In this document: in pieces, positions 1-7,502 of the stretch
Numbering within the stretch: the stretch's first letter is position 1
How the letters are laid out: each line of letters begins with the position of its first letter
Source of the DNA: CBFGTJ01 sp965651815
GTDB taxonomy: Bacteria; Actinomycetota; Acidimicrobiia; Acidimicrobiales; Microtrichaceae
Length of the DNA stretch: 23,288 nt
Assembly: GCA_965651815.1 (NCBI GenBank)
Contig: CBFGTJ010000027.1
Location: 1 to 23,288, forward strand
Direction of reading: 5' to 3'
Position numbers and translations under genes: made by a program
Notes under the pieces: model-generated
Databases searched by the model: none
What the model was told of the DNA's origin: nothing
What the model saw: only the letters and a program-made list of their open reading frames with translations

Positions 1-1
1 C

Positions 2-913
2 TCAGCCACCACAACCCCCGAGGATTCGGCGTGACGAGGTGTGAGGTTTCCCGAGGACTTCGAGCAGGGAGTCGAGGACCCGCTGTTGTCGCGGCTGTGG
101 GAGCGCCGAACCAGGCACGGTGAGACCGGATTCGAACCATGGATTCCACGACACCCATGGCACGCGAAGTTGTGGCTTGCCTCTGAGTAGAACCGCCATG
201 TCGATGGTGCGGTACCACCACACGTATTCCCGATCGACGGTCAGCCCGCGGATTGCGTCCCGTGGGACCCACGTCGATCTCAGCAGGCCCCGGATCCACA
301 GTCCGTCCGGGGTCGCTGTCACTCGGGGCCGAAGAGTCAGTAGGAGCCAGCCCGCGACGGCCGCCCAGCCCAGGACGAGCGCCGTGCCACGCATCCAGAG
401 GGTGCTCCAGAAGCCGACGACCACACCGTTCCACCGCAGCATCCAGATGAGGAAGCCGCGAGCCCGCACCGATCGCCTCGCAACCTGCCCGCTCCACACG
501 TTGGGCGCTTCGATGTTGGCACTCGAAGGGACCGCACTCTGCGCAGCGTCGGCGGTGGAGGGAGTCTCGATTCGAGCGCCGGAGAAGTGCCGCCCCCGGC
601 GGATCCGTACCGTTGCGATCGTGCTCGACCCGATCGTCACCCCAAGCACGACCGGAAGAGCGAACAGCAGGACGGTCGGATCGGCCCGAGCGAACACCAA
701 GATCCAGAACGTGAGCGGCGCCCATACCGCGAGCACTGCCGTCCACATGACCGCGGCGGCGCCCCCGTGTGCTCTCCGCAGGGTGCCGGGCGGTGAGCTC
801 GCGTAGACCGCAGCGCCCAGCAGCGGACCGACGAAGAATCCGCCCCACCAACACGACATCGACAGCACTCGATCGACCGGCTCGTCCGGAGCACGGGTGT
901 GGATGCCTGTCAT
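2..913 (-). CDS. Membrane protein with C-terminal PH-like domain, unknown function
   Basis: Complete 303-aa frame with an ATG start at 913 and a TGA at the window edge. Hydrophobic segments at about residues 19-39, 51-75, 80-102 and 162-193 suggest four or five membrane helices. A polar linker (about 103-150) separates the two membrane halves. The last 100 residues (from about 195) read as a compact beta-rich module, with a 'TPDGLWIRG' strand-turn and a Trp/Arg-rich 'WVPRDAIRGL' stretch. This resembles bacterial PH-like domains found after membrane helices in actinobacterial proteins; the assignment rests on pattern only. The gene has more A and T than its neighbours, so it may be accessory or under weak selection. 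It stands alone with its own promoter box 6 nt upstream of the ATG. No enzyme motif is visible. Confidence 0.72.
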   Translation of the reverse strand: MTGIHTRAPDEPVDRVLSMSCWWGGFFVGPLLGAAVYASSPPGTLRRAHGGAAAVMWTAVLAVWAPLTFWILVFARADPTVLLFALPVVLGVTIGSSTIATVRIRRGRHFSGARIETPSTADAAQSAVPSSANIEAPNVWSGQVARRSVRARGFLIWMLRWNGVVVGFWSTLWMRGTALVLGWAAVAGWLLLTLRPRVTATPDGLWIRGLLRSTWVPRDAIRGLTVDREYVWWYRTIDMAVLLRGKPQLRVPWVSWNPWFESGLTVPGSALPQPRQQRVLDSLLEVLGKPHTSSRRILGGCGG

Positions 914-919
914 CTGCTC

Positions 920-925
920 ACGCTA
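920..925 (-). promoter_or_regulatory. -10 box TAGCGT, probably leaderless
   Basis: TAGCGT on the minus strand lies 6 nt from the ATG at 913, which would place the transcription start at or next to the start codon. The same arrangement recurs at eight other starts in this window. No clear -35 box is seen. Confidence 0.5.
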
Positions 926-1002
926 TCGACCGCTACTTGGGTCGCGGCCGAGTCACTGCCCCCGAACGCCGGGACGGGTGCGCTCGGCCGCAGGCCCGGA
1001 AG

Positions 1003-1076
1003 CTGGCAGCGGTGAAACGTCCCGGCCTCTGGCAGCCGCGCAACTTTCCCGGCTGGCAGCGGCGAAATCTCACACG
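1003..1076. repeat. Three degenerate direct repeats of about 25 bp
   Basis: CTGGCAGC begins at 1003, 1029 and 1053 (spacing 26 and 24). Each copy continues with a related run: GGTGAAACGTCCCGGC, CGCGCAACTTTCCCGG and GGCGAAATCTCACACG. The array lies between the thioesterase stop and the promoter of the PH-like gene, in otherwise gene-free DNA. Copies are too short, too close and too degenerate for CRISPR. It could be a binding-site array, a decayed dispersed repeat or a transcript-end structure. Confidence 0.55.
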
Positions 1077-1097
1077 CGGGGTCGTCGCCGGCGGCCG

Positions 1098-1895
1098 TCA
1101 GAAGCGGTCGAGGTAGAGCGACTGCAGGCTGCGGCCGATGCGGCCAGTGCGGTCCCACAGCGCCGACTCGGCCAGGCCGACACCGGTGGGCGACGTGCGG
1201 GTCGTCGCGTCCAGCCCGACCCACTCCCCGACCGGTGCGCGCCACAGGTGCACGGTCAGGTCGGGGTTGATGAACACGGTGGACCCGTCGAAGGGGACGA
1301 GCGCGCTGATCCCGTTGCCGAAGTCCGCGGCGGCCGCGGCGCGCTGCCACGGCGAGGGCTCCTCCCCCTCGACGACGGGCACGGCGAGGCGGATCCAGTC
1401 GAACGCCGGTCCCGGCTCCCCGAACACGCCGCGCAGGAAGCGGTGCTCGGTCGCGTGGGAGTGGTAGGCCACCGGAGCCCCCGGCAGGGTCGCCTGCGGC
1501 GCGTCGGCGCGCGGTGGCAGCTCGGGCACCTCGGCGTCACCGGGGTCGGGGAAGTCGACCTCGGCGGTGCGGATGCGCAGCGCACGCGCGAGCGCGAGGC
1601 GTTCCCCGTCCTCCGCCCGGCGCAGCTCGGCCTCGAGCAACCCGACCCTCGCGCCCGGCCGCACCACCTGCGCGTCGAGCAGGAGCGGCTCGAGCGGCAC
1701 GGGACGGAGGAGCTCCAGGGTGAGCCGTGCCAGGCGCGTCGGCACCGGCGCCTCCACTCGCTCCAGCTCGCGCACGACCAGCGCGGCGACCGCACCTCCG
1801 TGCTGCGCCCCGGGGTCCCACGGGCCGCGGGTCAGCTCGCTGGGCACCCAGGCGTCGCCGTCCGCGACGTACAGGGCACCCTGCGGTTCGCCCAT
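1098..1895 (-). CDS. Acyl-CoA thioesterase-like (hot-dog fold) protein
   Basis: 265 aa. The N-terminal half has the arrangement of TesB/4HBT_3-type double hot-dog thioesterases: 'GPWDPGAQHGGAVAALVVREL' around residues 24-44 forms the first hot-dog helix, followed by strands with 'RLARLTLELLRPVP'. The second repeat ends with 'FINPDLTVHLWRAPVGEWVGLDA' and 'GVGLAESALWDRTGRIGRSLQSL', a typical C-terminus for actinobacterial thioesterase-family proteins. The family hydrolyses acyl-CoA to free acid and CoA; the chain length preferred here cannot be read. The ATG at 1895 lies only 4 nt after the acyl-CoA synthetase stop, so the two genes are almost certainly cotranscribed. They could act on the same acyl-CoA pool. 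Confidence 0.8.
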   Translation of the reverse strand: MGEPQGALYVADGDAWVPSELTRGPWDPGAQHGGAVAALVVRELERVEAPVPTRLARLTLELLRPVPLEPLLLDAQVVRPGARVGLLEAELRRAEDGERLALARALRIRTAEVDFPDPGDAEVPELPPRADAPQATLPGAPVAYHSHATEHRFLRGVFGEPGPAFDWIRLAVPVVEGEEPSPWQRAAAAADFGNGISALVPFDGSTVFINPDLTVHLWRAPVGEWVGLDATTRTSPTGVGLAESALWDRTGRIGRSLQSLYLDRF

Positions 1896-1899
1896 CGGC

Positions 1900-3438
1900 T
1901 CAGGCGTCCGCGAACAGCGGCAGGAGCCGCTCCCGCTGGACCTTCCGGGTGCCGGTGCGCGGCAGGTCGTCGACGACCAGCACCCGGCGGGGCGCCTTGT
2001 AGCGGGCCATGCGCACCTCGGCCCACACCCGCACGTCGTCGCCGGTCACCTCGGCCCCCGGCCGCAGGCGCACCGCGGCGACGGGCACCTCGCCGAGCGT
2101 CTCGTCGGGGAACCCGACGACCGCCGCCTCGAGCACGTCGGGGTGCTCCTCGAGGTCGGACTCCACCTCGAGCGGGTACACCGAGAACCCGCCGGACTTG
2201 ATGACGGCCTTCGCCCGCCCGTGGAACAGGACGCTGCCGAACGGCCCGGCGCGCACGAGGTCACCGGTCCGCAGCCAGCCGTCGGGGGTCATCGTCGACG
2301 CGGTCGCCTCCTCGTCGCCCCAGTAGCCCTTGAGCACCCCCGGACCGGTGACCTGCAGCTCGCCGACCTGGCCGGGTCGCACGGGCCGCCCGTCCCCGTC
2401 GACCACCCGGAACCGCCACCCCGGCATGGCGATCCCGAGGGAGTCGCCGAGCCCCACCGGCAGCAACGGTGGCGACAGCTTGGTGGCCACACTGCCCGCG
2501 ACCTCGACCATGCCGTAGCCCTCCGCGAACGCGGCCTCGCCGACGGGGCCCACACCCGGCAGCGTCGCGGTCGCGCCGAACGACTTGAACTTCCGTGCCA
2601 GGTCGGCCGGCATCACGTCGGCACCGCTGATCCACACCCGCACCGACGTGAGGTCCCGCTCGGCAGCGCCCGCCTCGAGCAGCGTGCGGTACATGGCGGG
2701 CACGCCGATGAACGCGGAGCTGCGACGCTCCTCGATCACGTCGAGCACCCGCTTCGGCGAGAAGCGCGGCATGAAGTAGACGGGCACGCCCGCCATCGCG
2801 GGTGCCAGCAGCGCGACGAACCCCATGATGTGGGCGACGGGCAGCGCCATCACGATCTCGTCGCGGCGCAGCCCGAACGGCCACGCCGCCGCGGCGGCGA
2901 CCTGCCCGACCAGGGCGCGGTGGGTGAGCGCGGCGCCCTTCGGACGTCCGGTCGTGCCGGACGTGTAGAACAGCGCGGCCACGTCGTCCATCTCCGGCGA
3001 GGCGGCCTCGATGGGCGCGCCACGCGCCCCCGGACCACGGTCGAGCTGCCCCACGTCCTCCACGACGAGCTCGGCGCCGGAGTCCTCGATCACGTGGTCG
3101 ATCTCCGCGTCGCTCATCTGCGGGTTGACCGGCGCCGGCAGCCCGCCGGCCCGCGAGACCGCGAGGCACATGAGGAACTTGTCGACCGAGTTCGGCATCG
3201 CGAGCACGACGGGGGTGCCCGGCTCGGACCGCGCCCGGATCGCGACGGACCACCGCTCGACGAGGGCCGCGGCGTCCGTGTAGGTCACCGTGCGCTCCTC
3301 GCCGTCGAGCTCCTCGGTCGCGAACGCCTTGCCCCCGTGGAGCTCCGCGAGGTGGCGCATGACGTCGCCGAGCGGCGTCGACCGGCACACGGCCAGCTCG
3401 AGCCGTCCGAACAGGTTGCGCGGGAAGGTCACGGGCAC
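1900..3438 (-). CDS. AMP-binding acyl-CoA synthetase (ANL superfamily)
   Basis: 512 aa. The family activates a carboxylic acid with ATP to an acyl-adenylate, then transfers it to CoA. Visible core motifs: P-loop 'YTSGTTGRPKG' at 158-168; 'EGYGMVEVAG' at about 306-315 (the A5 motif, with Met where Thr is usual); 'GWLRTGDL' at 387-394; hinge and A8 region 'GRAKAVIKSGGFSVYPLEVE' at 407-426; and 'RTGTRKVQR' at 494-502, whose Lys499 should be the catalytic lysine. Length is normal. The start is GTG 3438, with another in-frame GTG at 3432 that has a better-spaced AGGGG; I cannot decide between them. It begins 25 nt after the pcrA stop and ends 4 nt before the thioesterase, so it is the middle gene of the unit. 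The acyl substrate is not predictable. Confidence 0.9.
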   Translation of the reverse strand: MPVTFPRNLFGRLELAVCRSTPLGDVMRHLAELHGGKAFATEELDGEERTVTYTDAAALVERWSVAIRARSEPGTPVVLAMPNSVDKFLMCLAVSRAGGLPAPVNPQMSDAEIDHVIEDSGAELVVEDVGQLDRGPGARGAPIEAASPEMDDVAALFYTSGTTGRPKGAALTHRALVGQVAAAAAWPFGLRRDEIVMALPVAHIMGFVALLAPAMAGVPVYFMPRFSPKRVLDVIEERRSSAFIGVPAMYRTLLEAGAAERDLTSVRVWISGADVMPADLARKFKSFGATATLPGVGPVGEAAFAEGYGMVEVAGSVATKLSPPLLPVGLGDSLGIAMPGWRFRVVDGDGRPVRPGQVGELQVTGPGVLKGYWGDEEATASTMTPDGWLRTGDLVRAGPFGSVLFHGRAKAVIKSGGFSVYPLEVESDLEEHPDVLEAAVVGFPDETLGEVPVAAVRLRPGAEVTGDDVRVWAEVRMARYKAPRRVLVVDDLPRTGTRKVQRERLLPLFADA

Positions 3439-3463
3439 CCCTGGCCGGCGCCGCTCGCGGGCG

Positions 3464-5698
3464 TCACGCCTCCGCCTCCACCTTCGTCAGCGGCGCCCAC
3501 GAGAGCAGCAACCGCTTCTCGCCGACCGAGGGGAACCGCACCACGGCCTCGGCCTTCTCGCCGGCCCCCTCCACGTGCAGCACGACCCCCTCGCCCCAGA
3601 CGTTGTGGCGCACGTCGTCACCGACGCGGAAGCCGAGCTCGTGCGCCCGCGTCGGGCGTGGCGACGAGGGTCGGGGCCCACCGAGGCGACCGGTGTCGCG
3701 CCCGCCACCGCCCCAGGACGTCGAGGCCCAGTCCCCGGCACGTCGGCGACCGCCGCGGTTGCGCACGCTCCGGCTCGCCGGGGAGTCCTCGACCAGGTGC
3801 GAGGGGATCTCCTCGAGGAAGCGGCTCGGCGGGTTGTACTGGGTGCCGCCGTGCAGGGTGCGGTTCCACGCGTGCGACACGTACAGCCGCTGCATCGCAC
3901 GGGTGATGCCCACGTAGCAGAGGCGCCGCTCCTCCTCGAGCTCCGCGGGCTCGGTCAGGGCGCGCAGGTGCGGGAAGACGCCCTCCTCCATCCCGACCAT
4001 GAACACGACCGGGAACTCGAGGCCCTTCGCGGCGTGCAGGGTCATCAGCACGACGCCGGTGTCCGAGGGGTCGTCGGGGTCGGGCAGCTCGTCGGTGTCG
4101 GCGACGAGCGACACCTGCTCGAGGAACTCGTCGACGGTCTCGAACTCCCGTGACATGCCGACGAGCTCGGCCAGGTTCTCGGCCCTGGACTCGCTCTCGA
4201 TCGTGCCCTCGGCCTCCAGCTCGGCCAGGTACCCGCTGCGATCGAGGATCGACTCCAGCGCCGCGGCGGGGCCGTTGCCGAGCTCGGTGCCGACCTCGTC
4301 GAGGATCGACAGGAACGCCTCGATGCCGCGGGCGGAGCGGGGCGACACGCCGGCCTCGTCCCAGCGGCGGAGCGCGTCGACGAAGGTGATCCCGTGGGCG
4401 CGGGCGAAGGCGTCGAGCCGGCCGACGGTCTGGTCGCCCACGCCGCGCTTGGGGGTGTTGAGCACCCGCTTGACGCTCACCTCGTCGGTCGGGTTCACCA
4501 CGGCCTTCAGGTAGGCCATGGCGTCCTTGACCTCCTTGCGGTCGTAGAAGCGCGTGCCGCCGACCACCCGGTACGGGATGCCGGCGCGCAGCATCTGCTC
4601 CTCCACGACCCGGCTCTGCGCGTTCGTCCGGTAGAAGACCGCGATGTCGGACCAGCGCAGGTCGCCGCCGTCGTGCAGGCGGCTCATCTCGCGGGTGACC
4701 CACTGGGCCTCGTCGACCTCGTCCTCCCCCTGGAACTTCACGATACGGTCCCCGGCGCCGGACTCGGTCCACAGGTCCTTGGGCTTGCGGGCGACGTTGT
4801 GGGAGATGACGGCGTTCGCCGCGTCGAGGATCGTCTGGGTCGACCGGTAGTTCTGCTCGAGCACGACCATCGTCACGTCCGGGAACGCCGTCTCGAACTC
4901 GACGATGTTGCGCATGTCGGCGCCGCGGAACTTGTAGATCGACTGGTCCTGGTCGCCCACGACGCAGACGTTGCGGTGCTCCTCGCCGAGCATGACCACC
5001 AGGTCGTTCTGCACGACGTTGGTGTCCTGGTACTCGTCGACCAGCACGTGGCGGAACCGCTCCTGGTAGCGCTCCAGCACTTCGGGGTGGGTCTGGAACA
5101 GCCGCACGGTCACGAGCAGCAGGTCGTCGAAGTCCATGGCGCCGGCCCGCTGGAGGCGCTGCTGGTACTCCTCGTACACCTCGGCGATCTTGCGCTCGTG
5201 GATGACCTGCGCCCGCTCGGCGAGGTCGTCGGGGTCGAGCCCGTCGTTCTTGGCCGCGGAGATGGCGGCGTGCACCGAGCGCGGCGGGAACCGCTTGGGG
5301 TCGATCCCGAGGTCGCGCAGCACGTAGCTGGTCAGGCGCACCGCGTCGGCCTGGTCGTAGATGGTGAACGTCGACGGGTACCCGAGCAGGCCGGCGTCAC
5401 GCCGGAGGATGCGCACGCACGCCGAGTGGAACGTGGAGATCCACATCTTCTCGGCGACGGGGCCCACGAGGCGGCCGATCCGCTCGCGCATCTCGCCCGC
5501 GGCCTTGTTCGTGAAGGTGATCGCGAGGACCTCGTACGGCGACACGGACCGCTCGGCGATCAGGTGGGCGATCCGGTGCGTGAGGACCCGCGTCTTGCCC
5601 GAACCCGCGCCCGCGACGACCAGCAGGGGGCCATCACCATGCGTGACGGCCTCGTACTGAGCCGGGTTCAGTCCCGCGAGGAGGTCGTCGGAGGGCAC
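3464..5698 (-). CDS. pcrA: ATP-dependent DNA helicase PcrA/UvrD (superfamily 1A)
   Basis: 744 aa, normal for the family. 3'-5' helicase of nucleotide excision repair and replication-fork maintenance. Motifs in order: Q motif 'LNPAQYEAV' (10-18), Walker A 'AGAGSGKT' (29-36), Ia 'ITFTNKAAGEMRER' (60-73), Walker B 'VDEYQDT' (220-226), III 'GDQDQSIYKFRGA' (248-260), IV 'QNYRST' (282-287), and later the V/VI motifs 'LHAAKGLEFPVVF' and 'CYVGITRAMQRLYVSHA'. The C-terminus carries 'GDDVRHNVWGEGVV...KRLLLSWAPLTKV', the Tudor-like domain of PcrA that contacts RNA polymerase in studied members. It begins at GTG 5698 with a -10-like TAGGGT 7 nt upstream. It leads a unit with the acyl-CoA synthetase and thioesterase, which have no obvious functional link to it. 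Confidence 0.97.
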   Translation of the reverse strand: MPSDDLLAGLNPAQYEAVTHGDGPLLVVAGAGSGKTRVLTHRIAHLIAERSVSPYEVLAITFTNKAAGEMRERIGRLVGPVAEKMWISTFHSACVRILRRDAGLLGYPSTFTIYDQADAVRLTSYVLRDLGIDPKRFPPRSVHAAISAAKNDGLDPDDLAERAQVIHERKIAEVYEEYQQRLQRAGAMDFDDLLLVTVRLFQTHPEVLERYQERFRHVLVDEYQDTNVVQNDLVVMLGEEHRNVCVVGDQDQSIYKFRGADMRNIVEFETAFPDVTMVVLEQNYRSTQTILDAANAVISHNVARKPKDLWTESGAGDRIVKFQGEDEVDEAQWVTREMSRLHDGGDLRWSDIAVFYRTNAQSRVVEEQMLRAGIPYRVVGGTRFYDRKEVKDAMAYLKAVVNPTDEVSVKRVLNTPKRGVGDQTVGRLDAFARAHGITFVDALRRWDEAGVSPRSARGIEAFLSILDEVGTELGNGPAAALESILDRSGYLAELEAEGTIESESRAENLAELVGMSREFETVDEFLEQVSLVADTDELPDPDDPSDTGVVLMTLHAAKGLEFPVVFMVGMEEGVFPHLRALTEPAELEEERRLCYVGITRAMQRLYVSHAWNRTLHGGTQYNPPSRFLEEIPSHLVEDSPASRSVRNRGGRRRAGDWASTSWGGGGRDTGRLGGPRPSSPRPTRAHELGFRVGDDVRHNVWGEGVVLHVEGAGEKAEAVVRFPSVGEKRLLLSWAPLTKVEAEA

Positions 5699-5705
5699 CC
5701 GACCA

Positions 5706-5711
5706 ACCCTA
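5706..5711 (-). promoter_or_regulatory. -10 box TAGGGT for pcrA, probably leaderless
   Basis: TAGGGT on the minus strand lies 7 nt from the GTG at 5698, supporting both that start codon and initiation at or very near it. No Shine-Dalgarno sequence lies between them. Confidence 0.5.
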
Positions 5712-5781
5712 ACCGGCGCCTCCGACGACTCCGGGGCGCTGCCCCCGGCGGATCAGCCCTGCCCGGACGCCGTGCCGGCCC

Positions 5782-6519
5782 TCAGCGGGAAGCCATCGGC
5801 CGCTGCTCCTCGCGGAGCCGGGTGCCGCCCTCCGACCGGGTCATGGTCACCCGGCCACCGCGACGCTCGGAGGGCCACGTGCGCGCCCCCACGGCGCCGC
5901 CGATCGCCGACGCGACCAGCGCCACACCCAGGCCGAGCAGCGCCCACGCGGCCGTCTCCTGCGCCTCGTCGCCCAGTGCCTGCGCGGGGTCGCCGGAGGT
6001 GACCTCCTCGAACACCTGCGTGGTGTCGATCGACCCGAGCGCGATGCCGCCACCGATCGCGGACAGGGCGACCAGCGCCACGAGCGCGACGGCCCACATC
6101 ACGACGCCGTTGAGCAACCCGTCGTCCGCGCCCCGCCACATCGCGGTCGCACCGACGGCGAGGCCCCCGACGAAGAACGCGATCGCGGCGACGATCGCCG
6201 TGGCGATGCCGTCACCCGTGCCCGGGTCCGCCAGGTCCGTGATGCCGGTCGCGAGCAGCGCCAGCTGCAGCAGCAGGTAGGTGCCCAGCGCGATGACGAG
6301 CCCCGCCCACACGGGCCCCCAGCGCACCCGGTCGCCGCGCACCGCGGGGACCGTGCCCTGCCGCACCTCCTCGTGCTCCCTCTCGACGGTCGGCATCCGC
6401 CCTCCGGGTCCCGTCCCCGTCGGCTCCGCGGCCGAGCGGACCTCGGTCGCACCCGCCGCCCCGCCTGTGCGTGTGCCCTGCCGTGGATCTTCCGCGGCCG
6501 GGCCGGTCGTTCCAGCCAT
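5782..6519 (-). CDS. Four-helix membrane protein, unknown function
   Basis: 245 aa. A polar, Gly/Pro/Glu-rich N-terminus (1-63) precedes four hydrophobic segments at about 68-91, 104-127, 135-162 and 189-212, then a basic tail. 'RVRWGPVWAGLVIALG' opens the first helix; small-residue motifs (GGLAVG, GGGIALG, GGAVGA) line the others, as in tightly packed helix bundles. A short acidic loop (about 170-188) lies before the last helix. No catalytic or transporter signature is recognisable. The ATG at 6519 has a good GGAGG 7 nt upstream, unlike many starts here. It is separated from the preceding gene by 120 bp holding a perfect inverted repeat. Function is not assigned. Confidence 0.75.
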   Translation of the reverse strand: MAGTTGPAAEDPRQGTRTGGAAGATEVRSAAEPTGTGPGGRMPTVEREHEEVRQGTVPAVRGDRVRWGPVWAGLVIALGTYLLLQLALLATGITDLADPGTGDGIATAIVAAIAFFVGGLAVGATAMWRGADDGLLNGVVMWAVALVALVALSAIGGGIALGSIDTTQVFEEVTSGDPAQALGDEAQETAAWALLGLGVALVASAIGGAVGARTWPSERRGGRVTMTRSEGGTRLREEQRPMASR

Positions 6520-6537
6520 CGGCGCACCTCCACTTCA

Positions 6538-6554
6538 CGATCCGCACCGGATCG
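6538..6554. repeat. Inverted repeat upstream of membrane gene
   Basis: CGATCCG-cac-CGGATCG: 7-bp arms with a 3-nt spacer, ending 19 bp before the ATG at 6519 and just upstream of its ribosome binding site. Placement suits an operator or a 5'-leader hairpin; no regulator is evident. Confidence 0.4.
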
Positions 6555-6639
6555 CCTCATCACGGGTGCACCTACCCGCTCACGCCCGCAACCAGCTGCT
6601 GCCGAGCGCCCCAGTGGCGTGCGGGACGCCCGAGCCCGG

Positions 6640-7446
6640 TCAGGCGTCGACCGAGGCCCCGAGGCGCTCGTCGAGGAAGTCGAGCACCTGCACGAGCGCG
6701 TCGTGGGTGGGCTGGCCGGGCTCGTCCACCAGGTCCTCGGTCAGCACCGAGTGCGCGGCGCGGCGGTGGCCCCACGGGTTGCCCGGGGACGAGTCGATCT
6801 CGACGGCGATGAAGTTGTCACCGAGGTGCCGGCGCAGCGACCCGAACCGGGCGGCGGGGGCCAGCCGGTCGTCGCTGAACCGCAACCCGAGGACGCACAG
6901 GTCCTCCTCGTGCACCCGCTCCACCACCCGGACCAGGTCCGCGTCGGACAGCCCGAGGTCGGCGGCGCGGGCACGGTTGGTGGCGATGGGCAACGACGGT
7001 TGCGACAGCACCGGCGCCAGCATCTCGGGCTCGGTGGCCATGGCGAGCGCGAAACCCCCGGTGAAGCACATGCCGACCGCCCCGACCCCCGGTCCCCCGC
7101 ACTCCTCGTGCGCCCGGCGGGCGAGCGCCCGCAGCCAGTCGACGGCGGGCGGCGTGGTCCGCAGCGCGAACGCGCGGAACTCCCGCGAGACGCACGCCGG
7201 CACGATCGCCGACGCGTAGGAACCCGGTGACGGCGGCTCCCCCGGTCGCCCGAACAGCTGCGGCAGGTACACGGTGTGGCCCCGGTCGCGCACCCTGCGG
7301 GCGAAGTCCGCCACCCGCGGCGTGATGCCCGGCATCTCGGCCATCACGATCACCGCGGTGCCCTCACCCGAGCGGTACACCGCACGCTCCTTGCCCGCGT
7401 GGGTGAACGTGCCGATGGAGAAGTCGTCGAGCTGGTCCGTCGCCAT
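6640..7446 (-). CDS. Dienelactone hydrolase family protein (alpha/beta hydrolase)
   Basis: 268 aa. The dienelactone hydrolase pattern is present: 'VIVMAEMPGITPRVADFARRV' (33-53) matches the family's oxyanion/Glu region, and 'VGAVGMCFTGG' (121-131) carries the nucleophile elbow with Cys127 in place of serine. 'LRFSDDRLAP' (188-197) supplies the acid, and a His at 227 or 232 could complete the triad. The family hydrolyses enol-lactones or related esters; most genomic members have unknown substrates. The gene is slightly longer than classical DLH (about 236 aa). It is divergent from the bkd operon across 56 bp, so the two may share control, though this is only positional. A TAGCGT box lies 9 nt before the ATG. 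Confidence 0.88.
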   Translation of the reverse strand: MATDQLDDFSIGTFTHAGKERAVYRSGEGTAVIVMAEMPGITPRVADFARRVRDRGHTVYLPQLFGRPGEPPSPGSYASAIVPACVSREFRAFALRTTPPAVDWLRALARRAHEECGGPGVGAVGMCFTGGFALAMATEPEMLAPVLSQPSLPIATNRARAADLGLSDADLVRVVERVHEEDLCVLGLRFSDDRLAPAARFGSLRRHLGDNFIAVEIDSSPGNPWGHRRAAHSVLTEDLVDEPGQPTHDALVQVLDFLDERLGASVDA

Positions 7447-7455
7447 CGGACGACG

Positions 7456-7461
7456 ACGCTA
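7456..7461 (-). promoter_or_regulatory. -10 box TAGCGT, very short leader
   Basis: TAGCGT on the minus strand lies 9 nt before the ATG at 7446 in the 56-bp divergent gap. The same hexamer occurs at 920-925 and 17233-17238, also just before start codons. Confidence 0.4.
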
Positions 7462-7487
7462 CAGGGGGCCGGCCCGGCGGAGTGGGT

Positions 7488-7493
7488 AGGAGG
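7488..7493 (+). promoter_or_regulatory. Strong Shine-Dalgarno AGGAGG for bkdA1
   Basis: AGGAGG lies 9 nt upstream of the ATG at 7503. It stands out because most first genes in this window have no Shine-Dalgarno sequence. It fixes the bkdA1 start and implies a leadered transcript, but no convincing -10 box is seen in the short gap. Confidence 0.65.
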
Positions 7494-7502
7494 TAGGTCG
7501 AG

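Noticed and set aside
1003..1076. Possible CRISPR array
   Set aside because: Only three short degenerate units at 24-26-bp period, no constant repeat with distinct spacers, and no cas genes.
769..2201. Plus-strand frames around 0.8-2.2 kb
   Set aside because: Arg/Pro/Ala-rich antisense frames of the thioesterase and synthetase genes, with no domain or start signal.
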